Of a stretch of 64,000 bases of DNA, positions 16,994 to 25,559 are shown in pieces (the stretch's first letter is position 1; the number at the start of each line of letters is the position of its first letter). Where the stretch lies: positions 44,588 through 108,587 of the forward strand of contig JAEUPB010000036.1 in assembly GCA_016789955.1 (NCBI GenBank). The letters run 5' to 3'. This DNA comes from Rubrivivax sp. (lineage in GTDB: Bacteria; Pseudomonadota; Gammaproteobacteria; Burkholderiales; Burkholderiaceae_C). A program made the translations under genes and the position numbers. The notes under the pieces were generated by a model. That model did no database searches and was not told the DNA's origin. It worked only from the letters and a program-made list of their open reading frames with translations.

Positions 16994-18247
16994 TCAGCGC
17001 TGTCGCTGCACCTGCAGCGCCGTGACTTCGCCTGCCCGGTGTCCCCACGACTGGCGGACATGGGTGGCGACGGCGGCGATATCGGCATCCGACAGCCGGT
17101 GCGCGTAGGGCGGCATGCCGTGGGGGCGCGGGTTGCCCGCGGTGGCCGGCGCATAGCCGCCGTGCAGCAGCACCTTGATGACGTTGGCCGGCTCGGCGAG
17201 CGTTACCGCGCGCCTTCCGGCGAGTGCCGGGTACACGCCGCCGACCCCTTCGCCCTGGCGGCCGTGGCAGTCCTGGCAGTGCTGCTCGTAGAGCTGCGCG
17301 CCGCGCTCCAGCACCGCCGGCGCCGCGCGCGGGGCGGGCGGCGGCGCCGTGGGTTGCGACGGCAGGCTCGTCAGGTAGGTGGCCACCGCGCGCGCATCGG
17401 CGTTGTTCCAGTGCTGCGTGCTGCGCGCCACCACCTCGGCCATCGGCCCGATCACCGAGGCCGTGGCCGTGCGGCCGGTCTTCAGCAGTGCCACGACCTC
17501 GTCGAGCGGCCAGGCCGCCACGCCAGCCTCGGCGGCGTCGGCCAGGCTCGGCGCGTACCAGCCCTGCACGGGGATGGTGCCGCCGCCCAGCGCCTCGGCA
17601 TCGCGCGTGGCGCCCAGCGGGTTGCGCTCGGCGTGGCAGGCCGCGCAATGGCCCAGGCCTTGCACCAGGTAGGCGCCGCGGTTCCACTCGGCGGGGCGGC
17701 TGGGCTCGGGCACGAATTCGCCGGGCCGGAAGAACAGCGCCCGCCAAGCGGCGAGCGCGGCCTGCGTGTCGTACGGGAAGCGCAGCGCGTGCGGCCGGTT
17801 CGGGGCCTTCACGGCCGGCCGCGTGCGCAGGTACGCATGCAGCGCATCAGCGTCCTCACGCTTCACCAGCGTGTACTGCGGATACGGGAAGGCGGGGTAC
17901 AGCAGCCGGCCGTCCTTCGAGCGACCGTCGTGCACCGCGTGCCAGAAGTCCTCGGCGCTCCAGCGGCCGAGGCCGGTATCGTCGTCGGGGGTCAGGTTCG
18001 ACGCGTAGACCGTGCCGAATGGCGTGGCGATGCCGCGGCCACCGGCATAGGCCGCGCCGCCGGGCGCCTGGTGGCAGCCGTTGCAATTGCCCACGCGGGC
18101 CAGGTAGGCGCCACGCTCGACGAGCGCCGCATCGAGTTTCGGCGTGGGGTGGCCGCTGACCGACTCCGGCGACAGGATCCGCACGAGCGCACCGCCGGCC
18201 AGCCACAGGCCCGCCCCGGCTACCAGCAGCACCGCCAGGCGCTTCAT
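16994..18247 (-). CDS. Triheme cytochrome c (alcohol dehydrogenase cytochrome-subunit type)
   Basis: Periplasmic or membrane-attached cytochrome of 417 residues. The N-terminus (MKRLAVLLVAGAGLWLAGGA) is an export/anchor helix. Three c-type heme sites are present: CNGCH, CAACH and CQDCH, spaced through three cytochrome domains, with Met-containing segments that could supply axial ligands. This is the AdhB/gluconate-dehydrogenase cytochrome layout, normally the electron acceptor of a membrane dehydrogenase, but no partner dehydrogenase is in the window. The start overlaps the stop of the diheme cytochrome gene by 4 bp. Confidence 0.88.
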   Translation of the reverse strand: MKRLAVLLVAGAGLWLAGGALVRILSPESVSGHPTPKLDAALVERGAYLARVGNCNGCHQAPGGAAYAGGRGIATPFGTVYASNLTPDDDTGLGRWSAEDFWHAVHDGRSKDGRLLYPAFPYPQYTLVKREDADALHAYLRTRPAVKAPNRPHALRFPYDTQAALAAWRALFFRPGEFVPEPSRPAEWNRGAYLVQGLGHCAACHAERNPLGATRDAEALGGGTIPVQGWYAPSLADAAEAGVAAWPLDEVVALLKTGRTATASVIGPMAEVVARSTQHWNNADARAVATYLTSLPSQPTAPPPAPRAAPAVLERGAQLYEQHCQDCHGRQGEGVGGVYPALAGRRAVTLAEPANVIKVLLHGGYAPATAGNPRPHGMPPYAHRLSDADIAAVATHVRQSWGHRAGEVTALQVQRQR

Positions 18248-18960
18248 CGGAACCCGCTCCCGCAGTCGATCGGCGGTGCCGGGCCGCCGGCGGCCTCGGG
18301 CATCGTGCGCACCACCGGCTGGCTGGCGAGCCAGCTCGCGACCGCGCTGGCGTCGTCGGCGGACAGGCGCTGCACCACCTGCGCCATGCAATCGGGCGTG
18401 GCAGCGCGGCGCAGCCCGTTGCCCCAGGCACCGAGCTGGCCGAGCAGGTAGTCGCGAGGCAAGCCCAGCAGGCCCGGTACGGCGGGGAGCCGGCCGTTCA
18501 TCGCGGCGCCGTGGCAGCTCGTGCAGGCGGGCAAGCGCCGGGCCGGATCGCCCTGCCGCACGAGCTGCTCGCCGCGCGCCAGCACGGCCGGCGGCGCAGC
18601 GGGCGGTTCGGGCGGCGGGTAGGGCAGCTCGAGCTGCGCGAAGTGGCCGGCGATCTCGTGCAGGTAGGCGTCGGACAGCGGCGCCAGCAGGTGGGCCATG
18701 CCGGAGTGCTCACGCCCGCCGTCGCGGAAGGCGCGCAGCTGGTTGTCGAGGTAGCCGGCGGGCTTGCCCGCGATGCGCGGCAGGTAGCCGGCCGGCGACG
18801 CCCGCCCTTGCGCGCCGTGGCAGGCCGTGCAGGGCAGCGTGCGCTCGGCCAGGCTGTCGAGCACGCGCGGCGCGGCCGGCGACTGTGCGCGGGCGCCAGC
18901 CAGGGCGAGCAGCAGGACCAGCGCGGCGGCCGTTCGTGCCAGAGCGAACGTGGCGGTCAT
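18244..18960 (-). CDS. Diheme cytochrome c (c4-like)
   Basis: Periplasmic cytochrome of 238 residues. The signal peptide (TAAALVLLLALAGARAQSP) is cut near ARA. Two heme motifs, CTACH (near residue 44) and CTSCH (near 145), lie in two similar halves, each with GLPRDY/AGKPAGY-type and Met-containing segments, as in cytochrome c4. It probably shuttles electrons to a terminal oxidase or to the triheme protein encoded next. The ATG overlaps the aminotransferase stop by 4 bp, so the three genes are translated in series. Confidence 0.88.
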   Translation of the reverse strand: MTATFALARTAAALVLLLALAGARAQSPAAPRVLDSLAERTLPCTACHGAQGRASPAGYLPRIAGKPAGYLDNQLRAFRDGGREHSGMAHLLAPLSDAYLHEIAGHFAQLELPYPPPEPPAAPPAVLARGEQLVRQGDPARRLPACTSCHGAAMNGRLPAVPGLLGLPRDYLLGQLGAWGNGLRRAATPDCMAQVVQRLSADDASAVASWLASQPVVRTMPEAAGGPAPPIDCGSGFR

Positions 18961-20141
18961 CCCGCGAGGATCCGCTCCAGCGCACGTTCCAGCGCGGCGA
19001 GGTCGGCCTCCTCGGTGTAGGCCTGCACCGACACGCGCACGAAGACGCGGCCTTCGTGCACCGTCACCGGCACCTCGATGCGATGGTCGTCGTAGAGCCG
19101 CTCGCGCAGGCCGGCGGCGCGTTCCGCGGCCACCGGCACCGGGATCGGCACCATCTGCGCGAACGACTCGTCGGGCGCGATCGGCGGCAGCTCCCAGCGC
19201 GCGCACTGCCGGTGCATCAGCGTCAGCGCCATCGCGTGGCAGCGCGCTTGCTGCGCTGGCCAGTCGCGCGCCGCCTGCCAGGCGATCGCGTCGGGCACCG
19301 TGAGCGCGGCGGCGATGTCGCGCGTGCCTTGCCACTGCATGCGGCGCTCGAGCGTGGTGCGGCCGAGGTAGGCATCGAAGCCGGTGTGGCCGCCCGAGAC
19401 GCCGCCGGGCGCCATCGCCTCGGCCACGTAGCCCCAGCTCGTGACCGGGGCGTGCAGCCTCGCGTGGTGCTCGGGCCGCGCATGCAGGAACGCCGACGCC
19501 TTGGGCGCCGACAGCCACTTGTGGCAGTTGCCGGTGTAGATGTCGGCGCCCAGCGCATCGAGATCCAGCGGAACCTGACCCGGCGCGTGCGCCCCGTCGA
19601 TCAGCGTGGCCACGCCGCGCGCCCGTGCGCCGGCCACCAGTTCGCGCATCGGCAGCACCAGCGCAGTGACGCTCGTGATGTGGCTGACGAGGATCAGCCG
19701 CGTGCGCGGGCCGATGGCGCCCTGCATCGCCGCCGCGAAGCGCGCCAGATCGAACGGCAGCGGGATGCGCACCGCGCGCAGCGTGGCGCCGGCCGCCTCG
19801 CAGCGGCGCCGGGCGGCGGCCACGCAGGCACCGTACTCGAGGTCGGTGGTCAGCACCTCGTCGCCGGGCTCCAGCGGCCACGAGTTCAGCGCGATGTTCA
19901 CGCCGGTGGTGGCGTTGGGCACGTAGACCAGGTCGTCGGCCCGCGCGCCCACGTAGGCCGCCAGCGCCTCGCGGGAGGCGCGCAGCAGCTCGGCCGAGCG
20001 GCGACCGAGGAACAGCACCGGATTCGCCTCCATCTCTCGCTGCCGGCGCTGGAAGGCGTCGAACACGTCGCGCGGGCAGGCGCCGAACGAGCCGTGGTTG
20101 AGGAACACCGTGGCCGGGTCGAGCAGGTAGTCGTCTTTCAT
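18957..20141 (-). CDS. Class V aminotransferase-fold PLP enzyme (isopenicillin N epimerase-like)
   Basis: PLP enzyme of 394 residues. The N-terminal signature (LDPATVFLNHGSFGACPR) is that of the CefD/isopenicillin-epimerase-like branch of class V aminotransferases. A cofactor-binding segment is at VPNATTGVNIALNS, the Asp/His pair at TLIDGAHAPGQVPLDLD and the Schiff-base lysine in GNCHKWLSAPKASAFL (about residue 207). Chemistry could be epimerisation, lyase or desulfurase action on an amino acid; no Cys-containing desulfurase loop was seen. It is first in an overlapping trio with two cytochromes c, an odd pairing for a cytoplasmic enzyme. Confidence 0.85.
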   Translation of the reverse strand: MKDDYLLDPATVFLNHGSFGACPRDVFDAFQRRQREMEANPVLFLGRRSAELLRASREALAAYVGARADDLVYVPNATTGVNIALNSWPLEPGDEVLTTDLEYGACVAAARRRCEAAGATLRAVRIPLPFDLARFAAAMQGAIGPRTRLILVSHITSVTALVLPMRELVAGARARGVATLIDGAHAPGQVPLDLDALGADIYTGNCHKWLSAPKASAFLHARPEHHARLHAPVTSWGYVAEAMAPGGVSGGHTGFDAYLGRTTLERRMQWQGTRDIAAALTVPDAIAWQAARDWPAQQARCHAMALTLMHRQCARWELPPIAPDESFAQMVPIPVPVAAERAAGLRERLYDDHRIEVPVTVHEGRVFVRVSVQAYTEEADLAALERALERILAG

Positions 20142-20242
20142 CCGGGTTCTGGACGCGTGCAGCGCGCGAAGTGGGCCGTGTTGTCGGGTCTATTGTGGGC
20201 ACGGGCGCGGGGCGGTCTTCCTAGGATGCTCGGTATCCACGC

Positions 20243-22105
20243 ATGGGGAGCCCCATGGCCGCCGTCACTGCCGCCGACACTGCCGCTGTCACCGCCCGAT
20301 CCGCCGCCCGCAAGCCGCACCCGCTCACGCTGGCGCAGGCGATGGAGCGTGCGCAGGCGCTGCAGGCTGGCGGTGACCTCGACGGCGCCATCGCGCTCTA
20401 TGCCGACTGGATCGAGCGCAGCCCCGCGCCGCTGAAGCAGGTGGCCTGCTTCAACTGGGGCACGCTGCTCTCGCTGGCCCACCGCGAGGCCGACGCCGAA
20501 GCCGCGTACCGCCGGGCGCTGGAACTGGACCCGGCCTTCGCCCCGGCAATGCTCAACCTCGGCCACCTGCAGGAGCGCCGCGGCGATGCCGACGGCGCGC
20601 TGGCCACCTGGGCGCAGGCCGTCGAGTGCACGACGCCGCCCACCGACGCGAACATCGAGCATCACCTGCACGCGCTGAACAACGCCGCGCGGCTGCTCGA
20701 GCACCTGAAGCGGCTGCCCGAGGCCGAGAAACTGATGGTGCGGAGCCTCACGGTGAAGGCCGCGCAGTACGACGTCATCCAGCACTACGTGCACATCCGC
20801 CAGAAGCAGTGCGCGTGGCCGTTCTACGCGCCGGTGGGCGAGGTCACGCAGAACCAGATGCTGGTGGGCACCTCGGCGCTCGCGATGATGGGCATCAGCG
20901 ACGATCCCGCGCTGCAGCTGATGGCGGCCCTGCGTTTCGCCAGCGAGCGTGCGCCCAAGCCCCCGGCCGTGCCGCTGCACACGCAGGTGCCCCCGCGTGA
21001 CCGCAGCCGCGACCCGCGCATCCGCATCGGCTACCTGTCCGGCGACCTGCACCACCACGCGGTGGGCCTGCTGATCCCCGAGCTGATCGAACTGCACGAC
21101 CGCAGCCGCTTCGAGGTGTGGGCGTTCTGCTGGACGCCCGAGTCGGCGAGCCCGCAGCGGCAGCGCCTGCTCAAGGCCTTCGACCACCACGTGCGGCTGG
21201 CCGGCGTGGACGACGTCACCGCGGCCAAGCTCATCTCGCAGGCCGGCATCGACGTGCTCGTGGACCTGCAGGCGCTGACCAGCGGCGCGCGCCCCGGCAT
21301 CCTCGGCCAGCGGCCGGCGCCGGTGCAGGTGAGCTACCTCGGGCTGCCGGGCACCAGCGGCCTGCCCGGCGTGGACTGGCTGATCGCCGACGACTACACG
21401 ATGCCGCCGGAGCTCGAGCGCTACTGCACCGAGAAGGCGATCCGACTGCCCGGTTGCTACCAGGTCAGCGACCGCCGCCGCGAGGAGGCGCCGGTGCCGC
21501 CGCGCTCGCGCTACGGCCTGCCCGACGATGCCTTCGTCTACTGCTCGTTCAACAACAACCACAAGTTCACGCCCGAGGTGTACGGCGCGTGGATGCGCAT
21601 CCTGAAGGGCGTGCCGGGCAGCCTGCTGTGGCTGCTGGCCGACAACGCCGCCGCCAAGGCCAACATGCAGCGCGAGGCCGAGGGGGCGGGGGTCGACCCG
21701 GCGCGGCTGGTGTTCGCGCCGCGCGTGTCGCCGGCCGAGTACCTGGCGCGCTTCCGCTGCGCCGACCTGATGCTCGACACCCACCCGTTCAACGCCGGCA
21801 CCACCGCCAGCGACGCGCTGTGGATGGGGCTGCCGATCGTCACCTGGTCGGGCCGCACCTACATCTCGCGCATGGCCGGCAGCCTGCTCACCGCCGTGGG
21901 CCTGCCCGACCTGATCACCGAGTCGCTGCCGGCGTACGAGAAGCTCGCCATCGAACTCGGCCGCCGGCCCGCGCGCGTGGCCTCGTACAGGCGCTACCTC
22001 GCCGAGCAGGGGCGCGCGTCGCCGTTGTTCGACGTGCCGCGCATCGTGCGCGAGATCGAGACCGCGTTCGAGCGGCTGTTCCAGGAGACGCGGCTGCGGC
22101 GCTGA
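20243..22105 (+). CDS. TPR-containing O-GlcNAc-transferase-like (SPINDLY/GT41) glycosyltransferase
   Basis: Protein of 620 residues (616 if ATG 20255, which has GGGGAG 4 bp upstream, is the true start). Residues about 35-190 are TPR-like repeats (AEAAYRRALELDPAFAPAML, LNLGHLQERRGDADGAL). About 250-615 is the GT41 catalytic region: IRIGYLSGDLHHHAVGLL, DVLVDLQALTSGARPGI, QVSYLGLPGTSG, FNNNHKFTPEVYGAWM and LDTHPFNAGTTASDALWMG. The family transfers GlcNAc or other sugars to Ser/Thr of proteins in the cytoplasm. It lies 18 bp before the type I secretion ATPase, so it probably belongs to the same transcript and may glycosylate an exported substrate (inference). Confidence 0.9.
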   Translation: MGSPMAAVTAADTAAVTARSAARKPHPLTLAQAMERAQALQAGGDLDGAIALYADWIERSPAPLKQVACFNWGTLLSLAHREADAEAAYRRALELDPAFAPAMLNLGHLQERRGDADGALATWAQAVECTTPPTDANIEHHLHALNNAARLLEHLKRLPEAEKLMVRSLTVKAAQYDVIQHYVHIRQKQCAWPFYAPVGEVTQNQMLVGTSALAMMGISDDPALQLMAALRFASERAPKPPAVPLHTQVPPRDRSRDPRIRIGYLSGDLHHHAVGLLIPELIELHDRSRFEVWAFCWTPESASPQRQRLLKAFDHHVRLAGVDDVTAAKLISQAGIDVLVDLQALTSGARPGILGQRPAPVQVSYLGLPGTSGLPGVDWLIADDYTMPPELERYCTEKAIRLPGCYQVSDRRREEAPVPPRSRYGLPDDAFVYCSFNNNHKFTPEVYGAWMRILKGVPGSLLWLLADNAAAKANMQREAEGAGVDPARLVFAPRVSPAEYLARFRCADLMLDTHPFNAGTTASDALWMGLPIVTWSGRTYISRMAGSLLTAVGLPDLITESLPAYEKLAIELGRRPARVASYRRYLAEQGRASPLFDVPRIVREIETAFERLFQETRLRR

Positions 22106-22123
22106 CGCGCCGGCCCATCCATC

Positions 22124-24343
22124 GTGCCTGACTCCCCCGCCTGGGACCTCGACAACGACGCGCTGGCGCATGCGCTGTCGTGGCTGACGCGTCACCACGG
22201 CCGCGAGCGCACGCCCGAGTCGCTGCTGGAAGGGCAGCCGGTGCACGGCCGCCTGGCACCCGACCAGGCGCTGCGCGTGCTGCGCGAGGCCGGCTACAAC
22301 GCGCAGCTGGTGCAGCGCGGCGTCGACGAGATGCACCCGATGCTGATGCCCGCGGTGCTGCTGCTGCAGGGCGGCGACGCCTGTGTGCTGGTGCGGCCGC
22401 TGGACGGCGGCCGCTACGACGTCGTGATGCCCGGCCGCGAACACCATGGCCTGGTGGCGACCGCGGCCGAACTGTCCGGCGAATACACCGGCATCGCAAT
22501 CGTCGCCACGCCGCGCGTGGAGCCGCGCGTGGCCCCGCACGACGAGCCGCTGCTGCGCGACCCCTCCACGCACTGGCTGTGGGGCACGCTGCGGCGCTTC
22601 ATCCCGTACTACCGCTCGGCACTGCTGGCGGCGATGCTGTCCAACGTGCTGATGCTGGTGACCGGCCTCGTCACCTCGGTGGTGTTCGACAAGGTCATCC
22701 CGCACCAGGCCTTCGTCACGCTGTGGGCGCTGGCGGCAGCAGGCGGGCTGGCCGTCGTCTTCGACCTCGTGGCACGGCAACTGCGTGCGCACCTGATCGA
22801 CATGGCCGGGCGCAAGACCGACCTGATCGTCGGCGCGCTGTTGTTCCGGCAGACGCTGGCCGTGCGCATGGAACACCGGCCGGCATCGTCGGGCGCCTAC
22901 GCGCACACGCTGGGGCAGATCGAGCTGGTGCGTGACTTCTTCGCGTCGGCCACCCTGTCGGCGATCTCCGACATGCCGTTCATCATCGTCTTCGTCGCGA
23001 TGACCTTCGTGATCGGGGGCCCGCTGGGCTGGGTCCTGGTGTTCGCCATCCCGGCGCTGATCGGGCTGTCGATGCTGATCCAGGGCGCGCTGCGCCGCGC
23101 GATGATGCGCAACCTCAAGCAGCAGGCCGACCTGCACGGCGTGCTGGTCGAGGCGGTGGACGGCATCGAGGACCTGAAGGCCGCAGGCGCGCAGGGCCGC
23201 TTCCTGCGCCACTACGAGGAGTGCACCGCGGCGGCGGCCGAGTCGCAGCTGCGCTCGCGCCGCATCACCGCGTGGACCAACAACATCTCGGCGGTCTCAC
23301 AGCAGTTCGTGACGCTGGTGCTGCTGGTGTTCGGCGTCTACCTGATCGACGACAAGATCATCAGCGGCGGCGCGCTGGTGGGTGCGGTGATGTTCTCAGG
23401 GCGCGCGCTGGCGCCGCTGTCCAGCGTCGTGCAGCTGGCCACGCGCTACCAGGGCGCGCGTGCCGCGATGCGCGCTCTCGACGACGTGATGCGCCGCCCC
23501 GTGGAGCGCGAACCGCGGCGGGCCTACGTGCCGCGCACCGAGCTCACCGGCCGCATCGCGCTGGCCGACGTGGGCTTCGCCTATCCCAGCCATGAGGGCC
23601 AGCCGGCGCCGGCCGTGCTGAAGGGCGTGACGCTCGGTTTCCAGCCCGGCGAACGCGTGGCGATCCTCGGCCGCATCGGATCGGGCAAGAGCACCGTGCT
23701 GCGGCTGCTGGCCGGGCTCTACCAGCCGACCGAGGGCCATGTCGACGTCGACGGCATCGACCTGCGGCAAATCGACCCGGCCGACTTCCGGGCCCGAGTG
23801 GGCTACGTCGGCCAGGACCCTCGGCTCTTCAACGGCACGCTGCGCGAGAACGTGCTGCTCGACCGCGCCGCGGCCGACCCGGGCCGGCTGCCCGAGGTGG
23901 CGCGGCTGACGGGGCTGGACCGCGTCGCCGCGTCGCACCCGCTGGGCTGGGACCTGCCGGTGGGCGAGGCCGGCGCGCTGCTGTCGGGCGGCCAGCGGCA
24001 ACTCGTCGCACTGACGCGCTGCCTGGTGACGCGGCCGCAGATCCTGCTGATGGACGAGCCGACCAGTTCGATGGACGCGCAGAGCGAGGTGGCCTTCCTG
24101 CGCCAGCTCAAGGAAGCCTGCGGCGGCTGCACGCTGGTGATGGTGACGCACCGCCCGGCCGTGCTGGAGCTGGTGCAACGCGTGGTGGTCATCGACGCCG
24201 GGCGCGTGGTGCTCGACGGACCCAAGGAGCAGGTGCTGGCCGCGCTGTCGGGCGCCAAGCCGGCGGGGCCGGCGGGCTCCAACGGCAGCAAGGTGCACAT
24301 GCATCCGTCGGCACGGCCGGTGGAGCGGGAGGCGGCGCTGTGA
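22124..24343 (+). CDS. Type I secretion ABC ATPase/permease, LapB/LssB type
   Basis: Inner-membrane exporter of 739 residues starting at GTG 22124. Residues about 10-130 are a C39-peptidase-like domain (ALSWLTRHHGRERTPESLL, DQALRVLREAGYNAQL) without the catalytic cysteine, so it probably binds substrate but does not cut it. About 155-430 is the membrane domain (for example YRSALLAAMLSNVLMLVTGL). The ATPase has Walker A GRIGSGKST (near 515), signature LSGGQRQLVALTR (near 620), Walker B ILLMDEPTSSMD and VTHRP. This type exports large adhesins and RTX-like proteins with a C-terminal signal. The HlyD gene follows 13 bp later. The giant repeat protein at 58.5 kb is a candidate substrate. Confidence 0.93.
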   Translation: MPDSPAWDLDNDALAHALSWLTRHHGRERTPESLLEGQPVHGRLAPDQALRVLREAGYNAQLVQRGVDEMHPMLMPAVLLLQGGDACVLVRPLDGGRYDVVMPGREHHGLVATAAELSGEYTGIAIVATPRVEPRVAPHDEPLLRDPSTHWLWGTLRRFIPYYRSALLAAMLSNVLMLVTGLVTSVVFDKVIPHQAFVTLWALAAAGGLAVVFDLVARQLRAHLIDMAGRKTDLIVGALLFRQTLAVRMEHRPASSGAYAHTLGQIELVRDFFASATLSAISDMPFIIVFVAMTFVIGGPLGWVLVFAIPALIGLSMLIQGALRRAMMRNLKQQADLHGVLVEAVDGIEDLKAAGAQGRFLRHYEECTAAAAESQLRSRRITAWTNNISAVSQQFVTLVLLVFGVYLIDDKIISGGALVGAVMFSGRALAPLSSVVQLATRYQGARAAMRALDDVMRRPVEREPRRAYVPRTELTGRIALADVGFAYPSHEGQPAPAVLKGVTLGFQPGERVAILGRIGSGKSTVLRLLAGLYQPTEGHVDVDGIDLRQIDPADFRARVGYVGQDPRLFNGTLRENVLLDRAAADPGRLPEVARLTGLDRVAASHPLGWDLPVGEAGALLSGGQRQLVALTRCLVTRPQILLMDEPTSSMDAQSEVAFLRQLKEACGGCTLVMVTHRPAVLELVQRVVVIDAGRVVLDGPKEQVLAALSGAKPAGPAGSNGSKVHMHPSARPVEREAAL

Positions 24344-24356
24344 GCGCTATCGAGCG

Positions 24357-25559
24357 ATGAGGCAACCTGCGCTGAGACAGGGCGACCTCGCCTACCTCGA
24401 CCCGCTGCGCGCCGCACAGGTGGTGGAGGACGCGCGTGCCGCCACCTGGGCGATCTACCTGCTGCTGGCGATGGTGGCGTGCGCCGTGGGCTGGGCCTGG
24501 GTGGCGCAGGTCGACATCATCGCGAAGGCCGATGCGCGCGTGGTGCCCGACGGCAAGGAGCAGGTCATCGCCAGCCTCGAAGGTGGCATCCTGCGCGAGT
24601 TGCACGTGCGCGAAGGCCAGCGCGTGAACGCCGGAGACACGCTGGCGCTGCTGGACCCGACGCGCTTCGAGTCGCAGCAGGCGGAAGGCAAGACCAAGGC
24701 GATCTCGCTGATGGGCGCGGTCGCCCGCCTGGCCGCGGAAGCCACCGGCCAGCCGCCGCGCTTCCCCGACGAGGTGAAGGCGATGCGCGCGGTGATCGAC
24801 GGCGAGACCGAGTCGTACCAGGCCCGGCAGACCGCTTTGCGCGAGGCGGTGGCGATGCAGCGGCGCAGCATCGATCTGCTGCGCGGCGAGCTGAACGTGG
24901 CCGAGGGCATGGCGCTGAAGGGCCTGATGAGCGAGGTCGAGGTGATGCGGCTGCGCCGCCAGCTCAACGAGCTGACGCTGCAGGTGCAGGAACGCGTGAA
25001 CCGCTTCCGGCAGGAGGCCAGCGCCGAGCTGGTGAAGGTGCGCACCGAGCTCTCGATGCTGCAGGAGCAGATGGTCAACCGCGACGACCAGCTGCGCCGC
25101 ACGGTGCTGAAGTCACCGGTGGTGGGCGTGGTCAAGAGCATCAAGAACCACACGCTGGGCGGCGTGGTGTCGCCCGGCGCGCCGCTGATGGAGATCCTGC
25201 CGATCGGCTCGCAGGTGCTGGTGGAGGCGCGCGTGCGGCCCTCTGACATCGGCTTCGTGAAGGTCGGCCAGGATGTGAAGATCAAGCTCTCGGCCTACGA
25301 GTACACCGTGTACGGCGGCCTTGCCGGGCAGGTGCTGTCGATCAGCCCCGACGCGATCAACGACACCGACCGCAGCGGCGACGGCAGCTACTACCGTGCG
25401 CTGGTGCGCGCCAGCACGTCGCTGGAGTCCGCCGGCAAGCCGCTGTCCGTGATGCCCGGCATGACCGGCAGCGCCGAGATCCGCACCGGGCAGCGCTCGG
25501 TGCTGGGCTTCGTGCTGCGGCCGATGCTGAAGAGCCAGGAAGCCTTCAGGGAGCGTTGA
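24357..25559 (+). CDS. HlyD/LapC family type I secretion membrane-fusion protein
   Basis: Periplasmic adaptor of 400 residues. One inner-membrane helix is near residues 25-50 (TWAIYLLLAMVACAVGWAW). A lipoyl half-motif (ASLEGGILRELHVREGQRVN) is followed by a coiled-coil hairpin (about 95-240, for example EVMRLRRQLNELTLQVQE), the second lipoyl half (LKSPVVGVVKSIKNHTLGG) and beta-barrel segments. PGMTGSAEIRTGQRSV near the C-terminus is characteristic of the TolC-contacting HlyD group. It links the preceding ATPase to an outer-membrane TolC protein, likely the gene at 29.3 kb. Its 3' end overlaps the end of the convergent nucleotidyltransferase gene by 14 bp. Confidence 0.92.
   Translation: MRQPALRQGDLAYLDPLRAAQVVEDARAATWAIYLLLAMVACAVGWAWVAQVDIIAKADARVVPDGKEQVIASLEGGILRELHVREGQRVNAGDTLALLDPTRFESQQAEGKTKAISLMGAVARLAAEATGQPPRFPDEVKAMRAVIDGETESYQARQTALREAVAMQRRSIDLLRGELNVAEGMALKGLMSEVEVMRLRRQLNELTLQVQERVNRFRQEASAELVKVRTELSMLQEQMVNRDDQLRRTVLKSPVVGVVKSIKNHTLGGVVSPGAPLMEILPIGSQVLVEARVRPSDIGFVKVGQDVKIKLSAYEYTVYGGLAGQVLSISPDAINDTDRSGDGSYYRALVRASTSLESAGKPLSVMPGMTGSAEIRTGQRSVLGFVLRPMLKSQEAFRER

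Noticed and set aside
20138-23212. 1024-codon minus-strand frame opposite the glycosyltransferase and exporter
   Set aside because: Antisense to two genes with clear catalytic motifs; His/Arg/Gln-rich shadow.
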